64,000 bases of DNA. It comes from Variovorax paradoxus EPS (GTDB lineage: Bacteria > Pseudomonadota > Gammaproteobacteria > Burkholderiales > Burkholderiaceae_C). Location of the stretch: the NCBI RefSeq assembly GCF_000184745.1, contig NC_014931.1, positions 1,178,001 through 1,242,000 on the forward strand, read 5' to 3'. Positions 25,898-34,141 of the stretch are shown here, in pieces (position 1 is the stretch's first letter; every line of letters begins with the position of its first letter). The notes under the pieces are model-generated. The model made no database searches. It saw only the letters and a program-made list of their open reading frames with translations, and had not been told where the DNA came from. Position numbers and translations under genes: made by a program.

Positions 25898-26902
25898 TCA
25901 GAAGGCGTACTTCTTGTAGTTCTGCTTGTCGACCTCGACCCAGGCCTGGCCCGTGACGATGACGCCGACGCCCGGACCCTTCTTCACCGAGACCTTGTTG
26001 TAGCCCTGCACGCCCATGTCGGTGCCGTCGGTGATGGTCTTGCCGTCCAGCAGCATCTTGGCGGCCTTGTTCATGACGATGCCGGCGTCCTTCGGGTCCC
26101 AGAAGGCGATGCCGCCGACCGCGCCCGATTCGAGGAACTTGGCCGCCTCGCTCGGCAGGCCCGTGCCGTACACGCAGACCTTGCCCTGCAGGCCGGCTTC
26201 TTCCACCGCGCGGCCGATGCCCAGCACGTCGAGCGACGAGGAGCCCTGGAAGCCCTTCAGGTCGGGGTGCTTGCGCAGCATTTCCTTGGCCTTGCCGTAG
26301 GCCTTTTCCGCGTCGTTGAGCGACTCGTTCTTGGCGTCGACCAGCTGCATCTTGGGGTACTTCTTCGCGTTGTTGGCGCCGCCGTCGGCCCACTGCACCT
26401 GCGACTGGCTGCCCAGCGAGCCGACCAGCGAGGTCCATTTGCCCTGCTGGCCCATGCAGGCGGCCAGGCGTTCGTTGATGCGCGCACCGTAGGCCGTGTT
26501 GTCGAAGGCCTCGATGTCGACCATGGTGTTCTTCTGGTTGTCGGCCTCGTGCGTCACGACCTTGATGCCGCGTTCCATGGCGCGCTTGAGCACCGGCTCA
26601 AGCGTGGGCGGGTCCATCGAGACCACGGCGATGGCGTCGACCTTCTTGGCCACCAGGTCTTCGATCAGGCGCTGCTGCTGCGCGGCGTCCGACTGGGCCG
26701 GGCCGATCTGGCGCGTGGCCACGCCGGGGGTGCTGGCGCCGAATTCCTTCACGCCCACTTCCATGCGGTTGAACCAGCTGATGCCGGTGATCTTCACCAC
26801 GGTGACGATGTCCTGCGGCTTGCCCTGCGCGTGCAGCGCGGAGGCGAAGGCCACGGTGCCCAGTGCGAGCACGGTGCAGGCGATCTTTGTTTTCTTCAGC
26901 AT
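25898..26902 (-). CDS. Sugar/AI-2-type ABC transporter substrate-binding protein
   Basis: 334-residue periplasmic binding protein (type I fold, RhaS/LsrB group) with signal peptide ending ASALHAQG. Typical elements are ITGISWFNRMEVGVKEF, VDAIAVVSMDPPTLEPVLKRAMERGIKVVTHEAD and the Asp/Asn-containing ligand loop SSLDVLGIGRAVEEAGL. Such proteins bind rhamnose, autoinducer-2 or related pentoses. With fucU and rbsK upstream, a pentose or deoxy-sugar is more likely here than AI-2, since no lsrK/lsrF/lsrG genes are present. Confidence 0.9.
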   Translation of the reverse strand: MLKKTKIACTVLALGTVAFASALHAQGKPQDIVTVVKITGISWFNRMEVGVKEFGASTPGVATRQIGPAQSDAAQQQRLIEDLVAKKVDAIAVVSMDPPTLEPVLKRAMERGIKVVTHEADNQKNTMVDIEAFDNTAYGARINERLAACMGQQGKWTSLVGSLGSQSQVQWADGGANNAKKYPKMQLVDAKNESLNDAEKAYGKAKEMLRKHPDLKGFQGSSSLDVLGIGRAVEEAGLQGKVCVYGTGLPSEAAKFLESGAVGGIAFWDPKDAGIVMNKAAKMLLDGKTITDGTDMGVQGYNKVSVKKGPGVGVIVTGQAWVEVDKQNYKKYAF

Positions 26903-26914
26903 GTCTTTTGTCTC

Positions 26915-27967
26915 CTAGCCCTCGGTGGTTCTTTGCGTCGCGCCAGGAGGGGACTGGTGCGGCGGTGCGCTGGAGCGCGTAATCGAAACGAAGCTGCGCA
27001 GGTCGGCCAGGCTGAGCCGTGCCGATGCGAGGAAGAACAGCAGCAAGAGGCCCCAGGCGCAATCGCGGAAGAAGTTGGAAATGCCCAGCAGGTTGAAGGT
27101 GCTGGACAAAAGCTGCAGCGCCACGGCCGAGAAGAACAGGCAGGTCATGCGCCCGTAGCCGCCCTGCGGACGCACGCCCGCCATCACGGTGATGAGGATG
27201 GCGATGAGCAGGTAGGAGTTGCCGTAGTCGGACTTCACGCTGGCCGTGCGCGCCGCGATGATCACGCCCGCCACCGCGGCGAGCACGCCGCACAGCGCAT
27301 AGGTCGCCACCAGCATGCGGTTCTGCGAAATGCCCGCGTAGCGCGCCGCCTTGGCGTTGGTGCCCAGCAGGAAGAGGCGGATGCCGAACGGGCTCTGCTT
27401 CAGAAGCCAGCCCACGCCCAGCAGCATCGCCACGAAGATGACGAAGGGAATCGGCACGCCCAGCACCATCTCGTTGCCGATGGCCGAGAGCGGCTCGGCA
27501 TCGCCTACACGCAGGCTCGAGCCGCCGGTGAGCACCACGGCGAAGCCGGTGTAGAGCAACTGCGTGCCCAGCGTGCAAAGAATGGGCGTGAGGCCGGCGC
27601 GCGCGATCAACAGCCCGTTGAGCAGCCCGCCCACCAGGCCCACCGCCAGCGCGATCACGGCGAACCATGCCGTGTAGATCCAGGGCGAAGCATCGGGCGC
27701 CGCGAGCATCGGTGCCACCGTGGCGGCAACCACGCCGGCCAGGTTGGCGAGCGCCACGCCCGACAGGTCGATGCCGCCGTTGCCCGAGATCATCGACAGC
27801 GCCACGCCCATGGCCAGCAGGCCGAGCTCGGGCAGTTGGCCGCCCATCGACTGGAAGTTGTAGACGTCGAGGAAGTCGCCCTTGGACAGCACCGTCGCGA
27901 CCACGAGGATCACCACGTTGATGGCGACCAGGAAGTTGAGTTCGCGGTCTGAAAACCTGGAGGTCAT
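26915..27967 (-). CDS. Sugar ABC transporter permease, RbsC-like (first permease)
   Basis: 350 residues, multi-spanning membrane permease of the BPD_transp_2 family: LGLLAMGVALSMISGNGGIDLSGVALANLAG carries the GGIDLS motif, and IRLFLLGTNAKAARYAGIS and AGVRPQGGYG are family elements. The short hydrophilic tail (SSAPPHQSPPGATQRTTEG) is unremarkable. It lies between rbsK and the binding protein. Two different permeases in one operon imply a heterodimeric channel, as in LsrC/LsrD. Confidence 0.92.
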   Translation of the reverse strand: MTSRFSDRELNFLVAINVVILVVATVLSKGDFLDVYNFQSMGGQLPELGLLAMGVALSMISGNGGIDLSGVALANLAGVVAATVAPMLAAPDASPWIYTAWFAVIALAVGLVGGLLNGLLIARAGLTPILCTLGTQLLYTGFAVVLTGGSSLRVGDAEPLSAIGNEMVLGVPIPFVIFVAMLLGVGWLLKQSPFGIRLFLLGTNAKAARYAGISQNRMLVATYALCGVLAAVAGVIIAARTASVKSDYGNSYLLIAILITVMAGVRPQGGYGRMTCLFFSAVALQLLSSTFNLLGISNFFRDCAWGLLLLFFLASARLSLADLRSFVSITRSSAPPHQSPPGATQRTTEG

Positions 27968-27977
27968 GCGGGCTCCT

Positions 27978-28928
27978 TCAGTGGGTGCGGTGCATCAGCG
28001 CATCGACTTCGGCGCGCCTGGGCATCGAGGGCGCGGTGCCGGCGCGCGTGACCGAGATGGCGGCCACCGCCGAGCCGAAGCGCGCGGCTTCCAGCGGCGA
28101 GGCGCCTTCGGCCAAGGCCGCCGCGAAGCCGCCGTTGAAGGCGTCGCCCGCGCCGGTCGTTTCCTTCACGGCACCGGCGTTGAACACGGGGATGTGCACC
28201 GAGCCGCTCGCGCTGTGCAGCAGCGCACCCTTGTCGCCGAGCGTGATGAGCGCACAGCCCACGCCCTTGGCCAGGAAGAAGTCGCCCGCGCGGCGCGCGT
28301 CGTCGATGGTTTCGACCGTCATGCCGCTCAGCGCCGCGGCCTCGTGCTCGTTCGGCGTGATGTAGTCGCACAGGGCGTACAGCGCGTCGTCGAAGGGCAG
28401 GGCGGGCGCGGGGTTGAACACCGTCACCGTGCCGGCGGCGCGCGCCAGTTCCAGCCCGCGCTGCGCGGCGCCGGCGGGCTGTTCGAGTTGGGTGACGAAC
28501 ACGCGCGCACCGCGGATGGCGTCGGCCGCCGCATCCACGTCGGCCGCGTCGATCAGGGCTGCCGCGCCCGGCACCACGATGATCGCGTTGGCGCCCGTGA
28601 CCTCGTGCACGTAGATGAAGGCTGCGCCGGTCGGCTGGTCCGCCACCTGCGGGGTGCGCGGCGTGATGCCTTCCTCGGCCCAGAGCGCGAGCGCGTTGGC
28701 GGCGAAGGCGTCCTGCCCGAGCTTGGAGATGAACGTGACCCCCGCGCCTGCGCGCGCTGCCGCCACCGCCTGGTTCGAGCCCTTGCCGCCCGGGCCCATG
28801 GCGAAGCCCGAGCCCGCGATGGTCTGGCCGACGCCGGGAAGTTGGGCCGCGCGGAAGGCGAGGTCGGCCACGAAGATGCCGAGCACGGCGACGCCGCGCT
28901 GCTGTGAAGAGACGGGGATGGCGGTCAT
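27978..28928 (-). CDS. rbsK: Ribokinase-family sugar kinase (PfkB)
   Basis: 316 residues. N-terminal VLGIFVADLAFRAAQLPGVGQTI and MGPGGKGSNQAVAAARAGA match PfkB signature 1 with the substrate-binding GGKGxNQAVAAARLG region. The C-terminal ETTGAGDAFNGGFAAAL is signature 2 with catalytic Asp262. It would phosphorylate ribose or 2-deoxyribose at O5. With deoC in the adjacent operon a deoxyribokinase role is attractive but unproven. The ATG at 28928 is 4 bases after the fucU stop. Confidence 0.9.
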   Translation of the reverse strand: MTAIPVSSQQRGVAVLGIFVADLAFRAAQLPGVGQTIAGSGFAMGPGGKGSNQAVAAARAGAGVTFISKLGQDAFAANALALWAEEGITPRTPQVADQPTGAAFIYVHEVTGANAIIVVPGAAALIDAADVDAAADAIRGARVFVTQLEQPAGAAQRGLELARAAGTVTVFNPAPALPFDDALYALCDYITPNEHEAAALSGMTVETIDDARRAGDFFLAKGVGCALITLGDKGALLHSASGSVHIPVFNAGAVKETTGAGDAFNGGFAAALAEGASPLEAARFGSAVAAISVTRAGTAPSMPRRAEVDALMHRTH

Positions 28929-28932
28929 GCGA

Positions 28933-29385
28933 TCAGGCCTCGGGTGCGAGGACGCCCTTCTTGAAGATGAAGCAGCCGTAGAAACGGCGCTCGCCCGTGG
29001 CGATGACGCAGTAGGCGCGGCGCGCGGCTTCGTAGAAGGCGAAGCGCTCGATGGAGCCCAGCGGGCGGGCGCGTCCCTCGGCCGCATCGATCTCGCGCTG
29101 CATCTCCTGCTGCACCGGCGGGATCTCGTTCGGCTCGCCCATGATCTCCATGCGCCGCGCGGGATCGTCCACCGCGTTGTCCAGCGGCAGCACCGAAAGA
29201 ATGGCGCGCGCCGCCTCGGTGGTGCCCACGCCGTCGATGCGCAGCAGCCGGCCCAAGGTGGTCTGGCGTGCGACCGAATCGGCCGGGAAGTTGGCGTCGC
29301 ACAGCACCAGTTCGTCGCCATGGCCCATGGCGCGCAGGGCGTAAAGCACGTCCGCATTGAGCAGCGGATGGATGGACTTCAGCAT
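28933..29385 (-). CDS. fucU: RbsD/FucU-family sugar mutarotase
   Basis: 150 residues of the RbsD/FucU fold, closest in pattern to L-fucose mutarotase: MLKSIHPLLNADVLYALRAMGHGDELVLCDANFP opens with the HPLL, GHGD and DANFPA motifs, and FAFYEAARRAYCVIATGERRFYG provides the C-terminal active-site Tyr. It interconverts alpha and beta anomers so that the transporter or kinase gets the right form. First gene of the six-gene sugar operon; the LacI-type palindrome lies 52 bases upstream of its start. Confidence 0.9.
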   Translation of the reverse strand: MLKSIHPLLNADVLYALRAMGHGDELVLCDANFPADSVARQTTLGRLLRIDGVGTTEAARAILSVLPLDNAVDDPARRMEIMGEPNEIPPVQQEMQREIDAAEGRARPLGSIERFAFYEAARRAYCVIATGERRFYGCFIFKKGVLAPEA

Positions 29386-29436
29386 GTTTGTCTCCGTGAA
29401 GGATTTGTCGTTCTTTCGACGTATCTTAGAGAAAGA

Positions 29437-29456
29437 AAACGTTTGCGCAAACGTTT
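29437..29456. promoter_or_regulatory. Perfect LacI-type operator upstream of the sugar operon
   Basis: AAACGTTTGCGCAAACGTTT is a perfect 20-base palindrome in the gap between the ALDH stop and the fucU start. It contains the central TTTGCGCAAA and flanking AAACGTTT typical of LacI/GalR-family operators, with the central CpG. No LacI-family gene is in the window, so the repressor would be encoded elsewhere. Confidence 0.8.
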
Positions 29457-29507
29457 GCTATTCGGGGATTTCCCTTGGTTTCCTTGATTCGGTTGGACAC
29501 CGGGCGC

Positions 29508-31937
29508 TCATTCGCCATAGGGAATCCAGATGTTCTTGACCTGGGTGGCATGCCGCAGGAACAGCGCGCCTTCGGCCGAGGCGGCGTCGTGCCAGTTGGT
29601 GGCCAGGCCTTGGTCGACCAGCGTGCGCTTGAGGTTGCCCACCGACAGCCGCTCGGCGTTGCGCGAGAGCGCCTTCGCGCCGAAGACCCAGAGCGCATCG
29701 ACGTCGTCGTGCTCGGCGAGCGTCTGCACGAGGCTGGCCGCGTGGCCGGTCACGAGGTTGATCACGCCGGCCGGCAGGTCGGAGGTTTCGAGCACTTGAT
29801 AGAAGTCGGTCGCCACCAGCGGGTGCTTCTCGCTCGGCACGATCACCGTGCGGTTGCCCATGGCCATGAGCGGCGCGAACAGGCTCACGAAGGACAGCAG
29901 CGGTGCCTCGTCAGGGCACACCACGCCGACCACGCCGATGGGCTCGACGGTGGCCAGCGCTACGCCGCGCAACGGGGGCACGTGCACCGTGCCTTCGTAC
30001 TTGTCGGCCCAGGCGCCGTAGGCGAAGAGGCGGCTCACGGAGGCATCGACCTCGGACTCTGCCGCCGGCGCGCCCACGCCGGTCAGGCTGGCGATGCGCC
30101 CGGCGAATTCGTCGGCGCGGGCCGCGAGGTTTTCCGCGAGGTAGTAGAGCGCCTGCGCGCGGCGGTGCGGAGTGGCGCTCGACCAGCTCGCGGCAGAGCG
30201 CGCGGCGGCGACGGCGTTGCGGATGTCCTTGCGGTTGCCGGTGCCGACCTCGCCCACGCGTTGCCCGTTCGCCGCGAGCACCGGGTGCGAGAGCTCGCCG
30301 TCAGGGCGCACCTGCTTGCCGCCGACGAACAACTTGGCGGTGCGGTCGATGGGCGGCAATACAGACGAAGGCTTGGCCTGCGTCTTCGAGGCTTCGTTCG
30401 CCGCGTTCGTCGCAACGGCGGCTGTACGCGGCTTGCGCTCGGCCCATGCGCGCGGCTTCAGGTACTCGTAGCAGCCCTCGCGCCCGCCTTCGCGGCCGTA
30501 GCCCGATTCGCGGTAGCCGCCGAAGCCCACGCCCGCATCGAACAGGTTGGTCGCGTTGACCCACACCACGCCGGCCTGCAGTTGCGGCGCGACGCCCAGC
30601 GCCAGCCCGATGGTCTCGCTCCACACGCTCGCGGCCAGGCCGTAGCGCGTGTTGTTGGCGAGGGCGACCGCTTCGTCGGGCGTGCGGAAGGTCATCGTCA
30701 CCAGCACCGGGCCGAAGATCTCCTCGGTCGCCACGGTCGATGCGGGATGCACGTTGGTCAGCAAGGTCGGCGGGAAGAAGCTGCCGCCCGGCGGCAGTGC
30801 GCCCGGCGCCTGGTAGCAGTTCGCGCCTTCGCGCACGCCGGTGGCCACCAGTGTGCGCACGCGCTCGAGCTGGGTGGGATCGATCAGGCTGCCCATGTCG
30901 ATCGCCTTGTCCAGCGGCGAACCCACGCGCAGGCTCTGCATGCGGCGCTTCAGGCGCTCGATGAAGTCGGCCGCAATGCCTTCCTGCAGCAGCAGCCGCG
31001 AACCGGCGCAGCACACCTGGCCCTGGTTGAACCAGATGGCATCGACCACGCCTTCGACGGCCGCGTCGATGTCCGCGTCGTCGAACACGATGAAGGGCGA
31101 CTTGCCGCCCAGCTCCAGCGTGAGCGACTTGCCCGAGCCGGCGGTGGCTTCGCGGATGAGGCGGCCCACGTCGGTCGAGCCGGTGAAGGCGATCTTGTCG
31201 ACGCCTTCGTGCGCGACCAGCGCCGCGCCGGTGGCGCCGTCGCCGGTCACCACGTTCAGCACGCCCGGCGGCAGGCCGGCCTCCGCGGCCAGTTCGGCGA
31301 AGAGCAGCGCGCTCAGCGGCGTGAGCTCGGCGGGCTTGAGCACCACCGTGTTGCCCAGGGCGAGCGCGGGCGCGATCTTCCACGCGAGCATCAGCAGCGG
31401 GAAGTTCCACGGAATGATCTGGCCGACGACGCCCAGCGGCACCTGGTCGGCGAACTCGCGTTCCTGCAATTGCGCCCAGCCGGCATGGTGATAGAAGTGG
31501 CGCGCCACCAGCGGCACGTCCAGGTCGCGCGTCTCGCGGATCGGCTTGCCGTTGTCCAGTGCCTCGACCACCGCGAGCAGGCGTGCATGGCGCTGCACCA
31601 TGCGCGCCAGGGCGTAGAGATGGCGAGCGCGGCCGTGGCCGCCGAGCGCGAGCCAGCCGGGCTGCGCGGCGCGCGCCGCAGCAACGGCCGCGTCCACGTC
31701 CTGCGCGGCACCCTGCGCGATACCGGCCAGGCACTGGCCGGTCGCGGGCTCGGTGGTGTCGAACTGCGCGCCGGCCGATGCCGCGGTGAAGCGCCCGTCG
31801 ATGAAGTGGCCGAAGCCTTCGGCATGGCGTGCGAGCCATTGGCGCGCGTCGGTGTCGCTCTCTGGCGCGGGGCCGTAGTCCATGGTGTCGAAATAGCGTG
31901 CGACGCTGCTGTTGCTGTGGTTCTGGCTGCTGCTCAT
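29508..31937 (-). CDS. ALDH16-type aldehyde dehydrogenase with second, incomplete ALDH domain
   Basis: 809 residues. The first ALDH domain (about 40-505) is complete: VGQIIPWNFPLLML, FTGSTDVGRLI, general base in LELGGKS and catalytic Cys309 in GQVCCAGSR. After a linker (PRTAAVATNAANEASKTQ) a second region (about 530-809) resembles the N-terminal part of ALDH again (LFVGGKQV, GVVGVVCPDEAPLLSFV, VIVPSEKHPL) but has no catalytic cysteine. This two-domain plan is that of ALDH16. It follows deoC by 4 bases, so acetaldehyde released by DeoC is a sensible substrate. Confidence 0.88.
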   Translation of the reverse strand: MSSSQNHSNSSVARYFDTMDYGPAPESDTDARQWLARHAEGFGHFIDGRFTAASAGAQFDTTEPATGQCLAGIAQGAAQDVDAAVAAARAAQPGWLALGGHGRARHLYALARMVQRHARLLAVVEALDNGKPIRETRDLDVPLVARHFYHHAGWAQLQEREFADQVPLGVVGQIIPWNFPLLMLAWKIAPALALGNTVVLKPAELTPLSALLFAELAAEAGLPPGVLNVVTGDGATGAALVAHEGVDKIAFTGSTDVGRLIREATAGSGKSLTLELGGKSPFIVFDDADIDAAVEGVVDAIWFNQGQVCCAGSRLLLQEGIAADFIERLKRRMQSLRVGSPLDKAIDMGSLIDPTQLERVRTLVATGVREGANCYQAPGALPPGGSFFPPTLLTNVHPASTVATEEIFGPVLVTMTFRTPDEAVALANNTRYGLAASVWSETIGLALGVAPQLQAGVVWVNATNLFDAGVGFGGYRESGYGREGGREGCYEYLKPRAWAERKPRTAAVATNAANEASKTQAKPSSVLPPIDRTAKLFVGGKQVRPDGELSHPVLAANGQRVGEVGTGNRKDIRNAVAAARSAASWSSATPHRRAQALYYLAENLAARADEFAGRIASLTGVGAPAAESEVDASVSRLFAYGAWADKYEGTVHVPPLRGVALATVEPIGVVGVVCPDEAPLLSFVSLFAPLMAMGNRTVIVPSEKHPLVATDFYQVLETSDLPAGVINLVTGHAASLVQTLAEHDDVDALWVFGAKALSRNAERLSVGNLKRTLVDQGLATNWHDAASAEGALFLRHATQVKNIWIPYGE

Positions 31938-31941
31938 CGGG

Positions 31942-33021
31942 TCATCCGATCGGGTGGCGGTTGAAGGCCGAGTAGCGGCCGGTGACGTGGTGCTCCAGCT
32001 GGCGCTCGATGTCGGCCAGCAGCGTGGAGGCGCCGATGCGGAACAGGTCGGGCTCGAGCCAGGCGCGGCCCAGCTCCTCCTTCATGAGCACCTGGTAGTC
32101 GAGCGCGGTCTTGGCGGTGGAGACGCCGCCCGCGGGCTTGTAGCCCACGCGAAATCCGGTGCGGGCTTCATACTGGCGGATCATGCGCAGCATCACCAGC
32201 GTGACCAGCGGCGTGGCGTTCACGCCTTCCTTGCCGGTGGAGGTCTTGATGAAATCCGCGCCGGCCATCATGCAGACCATCGAGGCCTTGGCCACGTTGC
32301 GCAGCGTCTTCAGTTCGCCCGTGGCGAGGATGGCCTTGACGTGCGCGTTGCCGGCTGCGCTGCGGAAGTCGCGCATCTCGTCGTAGAGCTTCTGCCACTG
32401 ACCGGTGAGCACTTGTTCGCGGGTGATGACGATGTCGATCTCCGCCGCGCCATCGCGCACCGAGGCTTCGATTTCCTTGAGCTTGAGCTCATGCGGAATC
32501 AACCCCGCCGGGAAGCCCGTGGACACCGCGGCCACCGGGATGCCGGTGCCCGCGAGCGCCTCGACCGCGGTCGACACGAAGCGGTGGTACACGCACACCG
32601 CGCCCGTGTGCAGCGTGCGGTCGGCAAAGCCCAGCGCGGCCAGCAGGTCGGCGCGCACGGGCGTGACTGCCTTGGCGCAGAGCCGGCGCACGCGCTCGGC
32701 CGTGTCGTCGCCGTTGAGCGTGGTCAGGTCGATGCAGGTGATGGCCTTGAGCAGCCAGCCGGCCTGCGCATCCTTCTTGACCGAGCGGCGCCCCGGCAGC
32801 GTGGCCACGCGGCGCTCCGCAGCGGAGAGATTGATGCGGATGCCTTCGAACCAGCCGCTGTCGAAAGGCTGCGCGGTGTTGCGCGCGGCGGCGTGCGGCT
32901 GCGCTGGTGCTTCAGTGGTTGCGACAGGGGTCGCTGGCGTGAGCGCTGCGACGGCACTGGCGGGCGGCGCCGGCCGCGAGCGCACGGCGCCGCTGCTGCG
33001 AACGAGGGAGGTGGATGTCAT
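31942..33021 (-). CDS. deoC: Deoxyribose-phosphate aldolase
   Basis: 359-residue class I aldolase that splits 2-deoxyribose-5-P into acetaldehyde and glyceraldehyde-3-P. A TIM barrel contains CIDLTTLNGDDT, the Schiff-base Lys259 in ADFIKTSTGKEGVNAT, and GYKPAGGVSTAKTAL with the second conserved Lys. The first roughly 55 residues are Ala/Pro-rich and not conserved, so a later start is possible, though the annotated ATG is directly open. First gene of the deoC-ALDH pair, divergent from a DeoR regulator. Confidence 0.93.
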   Translation of the reverse strand: MTSTSLVRSSGAVRSRPAPPASAVAALTPATPVATTEAPAQPHAAARNTAQPFDSGWFEGIRINLSAAERRVATLPGRRSVKKDAQAGWLLKAITCIDLTTLNGDDTAERVRRLCAKAVTPVRADLLAALGFADRTLHTGAVCVYHRFVSTAVEALAGTGIPVAAVSTGFPAGLIPHELKLKEIEASVRDGAAEIDIVITREQVLTGQWQKLYDEMRDFRSAAGNAHVKAILATGELKTLRNVAKASMVCMMAGADFIKTSTGKEGVNATPLVTLVMLRMIRQYEARTGFRVGYKPAGGVSTAKTALDYQVLMKEELGRAWLEPDLFRIGASTLLADIERQLEHHVTGRYSAFNRHPIG

Positions 33022-33176
33022 GGCGTGAGGGGCGCCGTGGCGCGCAGGGGCCGCAGGTGCGGCGGGCAGGCAAAGGGCATGTCTTGTGTGTCTCCGGTGC
33101 TGCGTCGCGCGGCGGCGCAGCGGTGGTGTCGTTCGTCGTGCGTGCCGTCGTGCAGGGCCGGCGGCGTGTTGATGTG

Positions 33177-33227
33177 AATGTTAGAACAACAACATTTAGT
33201 CAGGCAAGATGTTTTTGAAATAACATT
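33177..33227. promoter_or_regulatory. Paired operator-like inverted repeats between deoC and deoR-type gene
   Basis: AATGTT-N8-AACATT at 33177-33196 and GATGTT-N8-AACATT at 33208-33227 share arm sequence and spacer length; their centres are 31 bases (about three helical turns) apart. They lie in a 258-base AT-richer gap between the divergent deoC and DeoR-type genes. A dimer or tetramer of the DeoR-type protein is the obvious candidate ligand. Confidence 0.65.
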
Positions 33228-33279
33228 TAAAAACCTGCGATGACCGATACTCGGGCGCTTGGAACAGAGGAACCCGAAC

Positions 33280-34062
33280 ATGCGAAAGACCGCAGGAGCC
33301 GAGGCCCGGGCCGTGCGCCTGGCGAAGATGCAGGAACTCGTCGAGGCCGGCGGCCCGCTGCCCATCAAGCAGGCGGCCCAGCGGCTCGACGTGACCGAGA
33401 TGACCATCCGCCGCGACCTGTCGTCGGCCGATTCGCCGCTCTCCGTGTTGGGCGGCTACGTGCTGGCGACCACGCTGCCGGGCGCCGAGCGCTACTCGCT
33501 CGACGAGGCCAGCGACCAGCACGCCGCCAACAAGCGCCTGGCCTGCGAGCGCGCGGCCGAGTGGGTGCAACCGCACGACAGCCTGTTCATCGACTGCGGG
33601 ACCACGATGGTCCACTTCGCGGAAGCGTTGCCGCCCGACATGCCGTTGAGCGTCGTGTGTTACTCCACGAACATTGCAGCGGTGCTCAGCCGCCGGCCGA
33701 ATACGCAACTGATGCTGATGGGCGGGCTGTATCACCCCTCATCGGCCACTTTCTTTTCCGACGAAGGGCTGCAGTACCTCGACAAGTTGGGCGTGAACAA
33801 GGCCTTCATCTCGGCCGGCGGGCTGGACGTTGCGCGCGGCGCGAGCTGCTCCAACTTTCACGAGGTGCCGGTGAAGCAGGCGGCCATCCGCAGCGCGTCG
33901 GAGAGTTTTCTCATCGTCGACGAAAGCAAGCTGGGCACGCTGAGGCCTGCGTTCTTCAGCCCGCTGCAGGCCTTCGCGCGGATCGTGGTGGGCGGCGCGC
34001 CGGCTGCGGCCGTCAAGAAGCAATTCAAGGAACTGCCGGTGGAGTTCGCGCGGGCTGATTGA
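33280..34062 (+). CDS. DeoR/GlpR-family transcriptional regulator
   Basis: 260 residues: N-terminal DeoR HTH (LAKMQELVEAGGPLPIKQAA, VTEMTIRRDLS with the MTIRRDL recognition helix) and a C-terminal sugar-phosphate sensor domain (DSLFIDCGTTMVHFAEALP, ANKRLACERAA, KAFISAGGLDV). ATG 33280 is chosen over TTG 33259 because AGAGGAA precedes it by 7 bases. Divergent from deoC-ALDH, so probably a repressor relieved by deoxyribose-5-P or a related phosphate. Confidence 0.92.
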   Translation: MRKTAGAEARAVRLAKMQELVEAGGPLPIKQAAQRLDVTEMTIRRDLSSADSPLSVLGGYVLATTLPGAERYSLDEASDQHAANKRLACERAAEWVQPHDSLFIDCGTTMVHFAEALPPDMPLSVVCYSTNIAAVLSRRPNTQLMLMGGLYHPSSATFFSDEGLQYLDKLGVNKAFISAGGLDVARGASCSNFHEVPVKQAAIRSASESFLIVDESKLGTLRPAFFSPLQAFARIVVGGAPAAAVKKQFKELPVEFARAD

Positions 34063-34141
34063 AGTCGCCTGAAGGCGCTCTGACGTCGTCCGCCATGCGC
34101 GCTCTTTCCGGCGCTCCGCCGGGCCGCATGGATGCAAAGGC

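Noticed and set aside
24338..27952. 1204-codon forward frame across the sugar transporter genes
   Set aside because: It runs antisense to several convincing transporter genes; no recognisable protein features.
29475..31964. 829-codon forward frame antisense to the ALDH16-type gene
   Set aside because: Shadow frame with repetitive Arg/His/Gly composition; the reverse strand has an intact ALDH.
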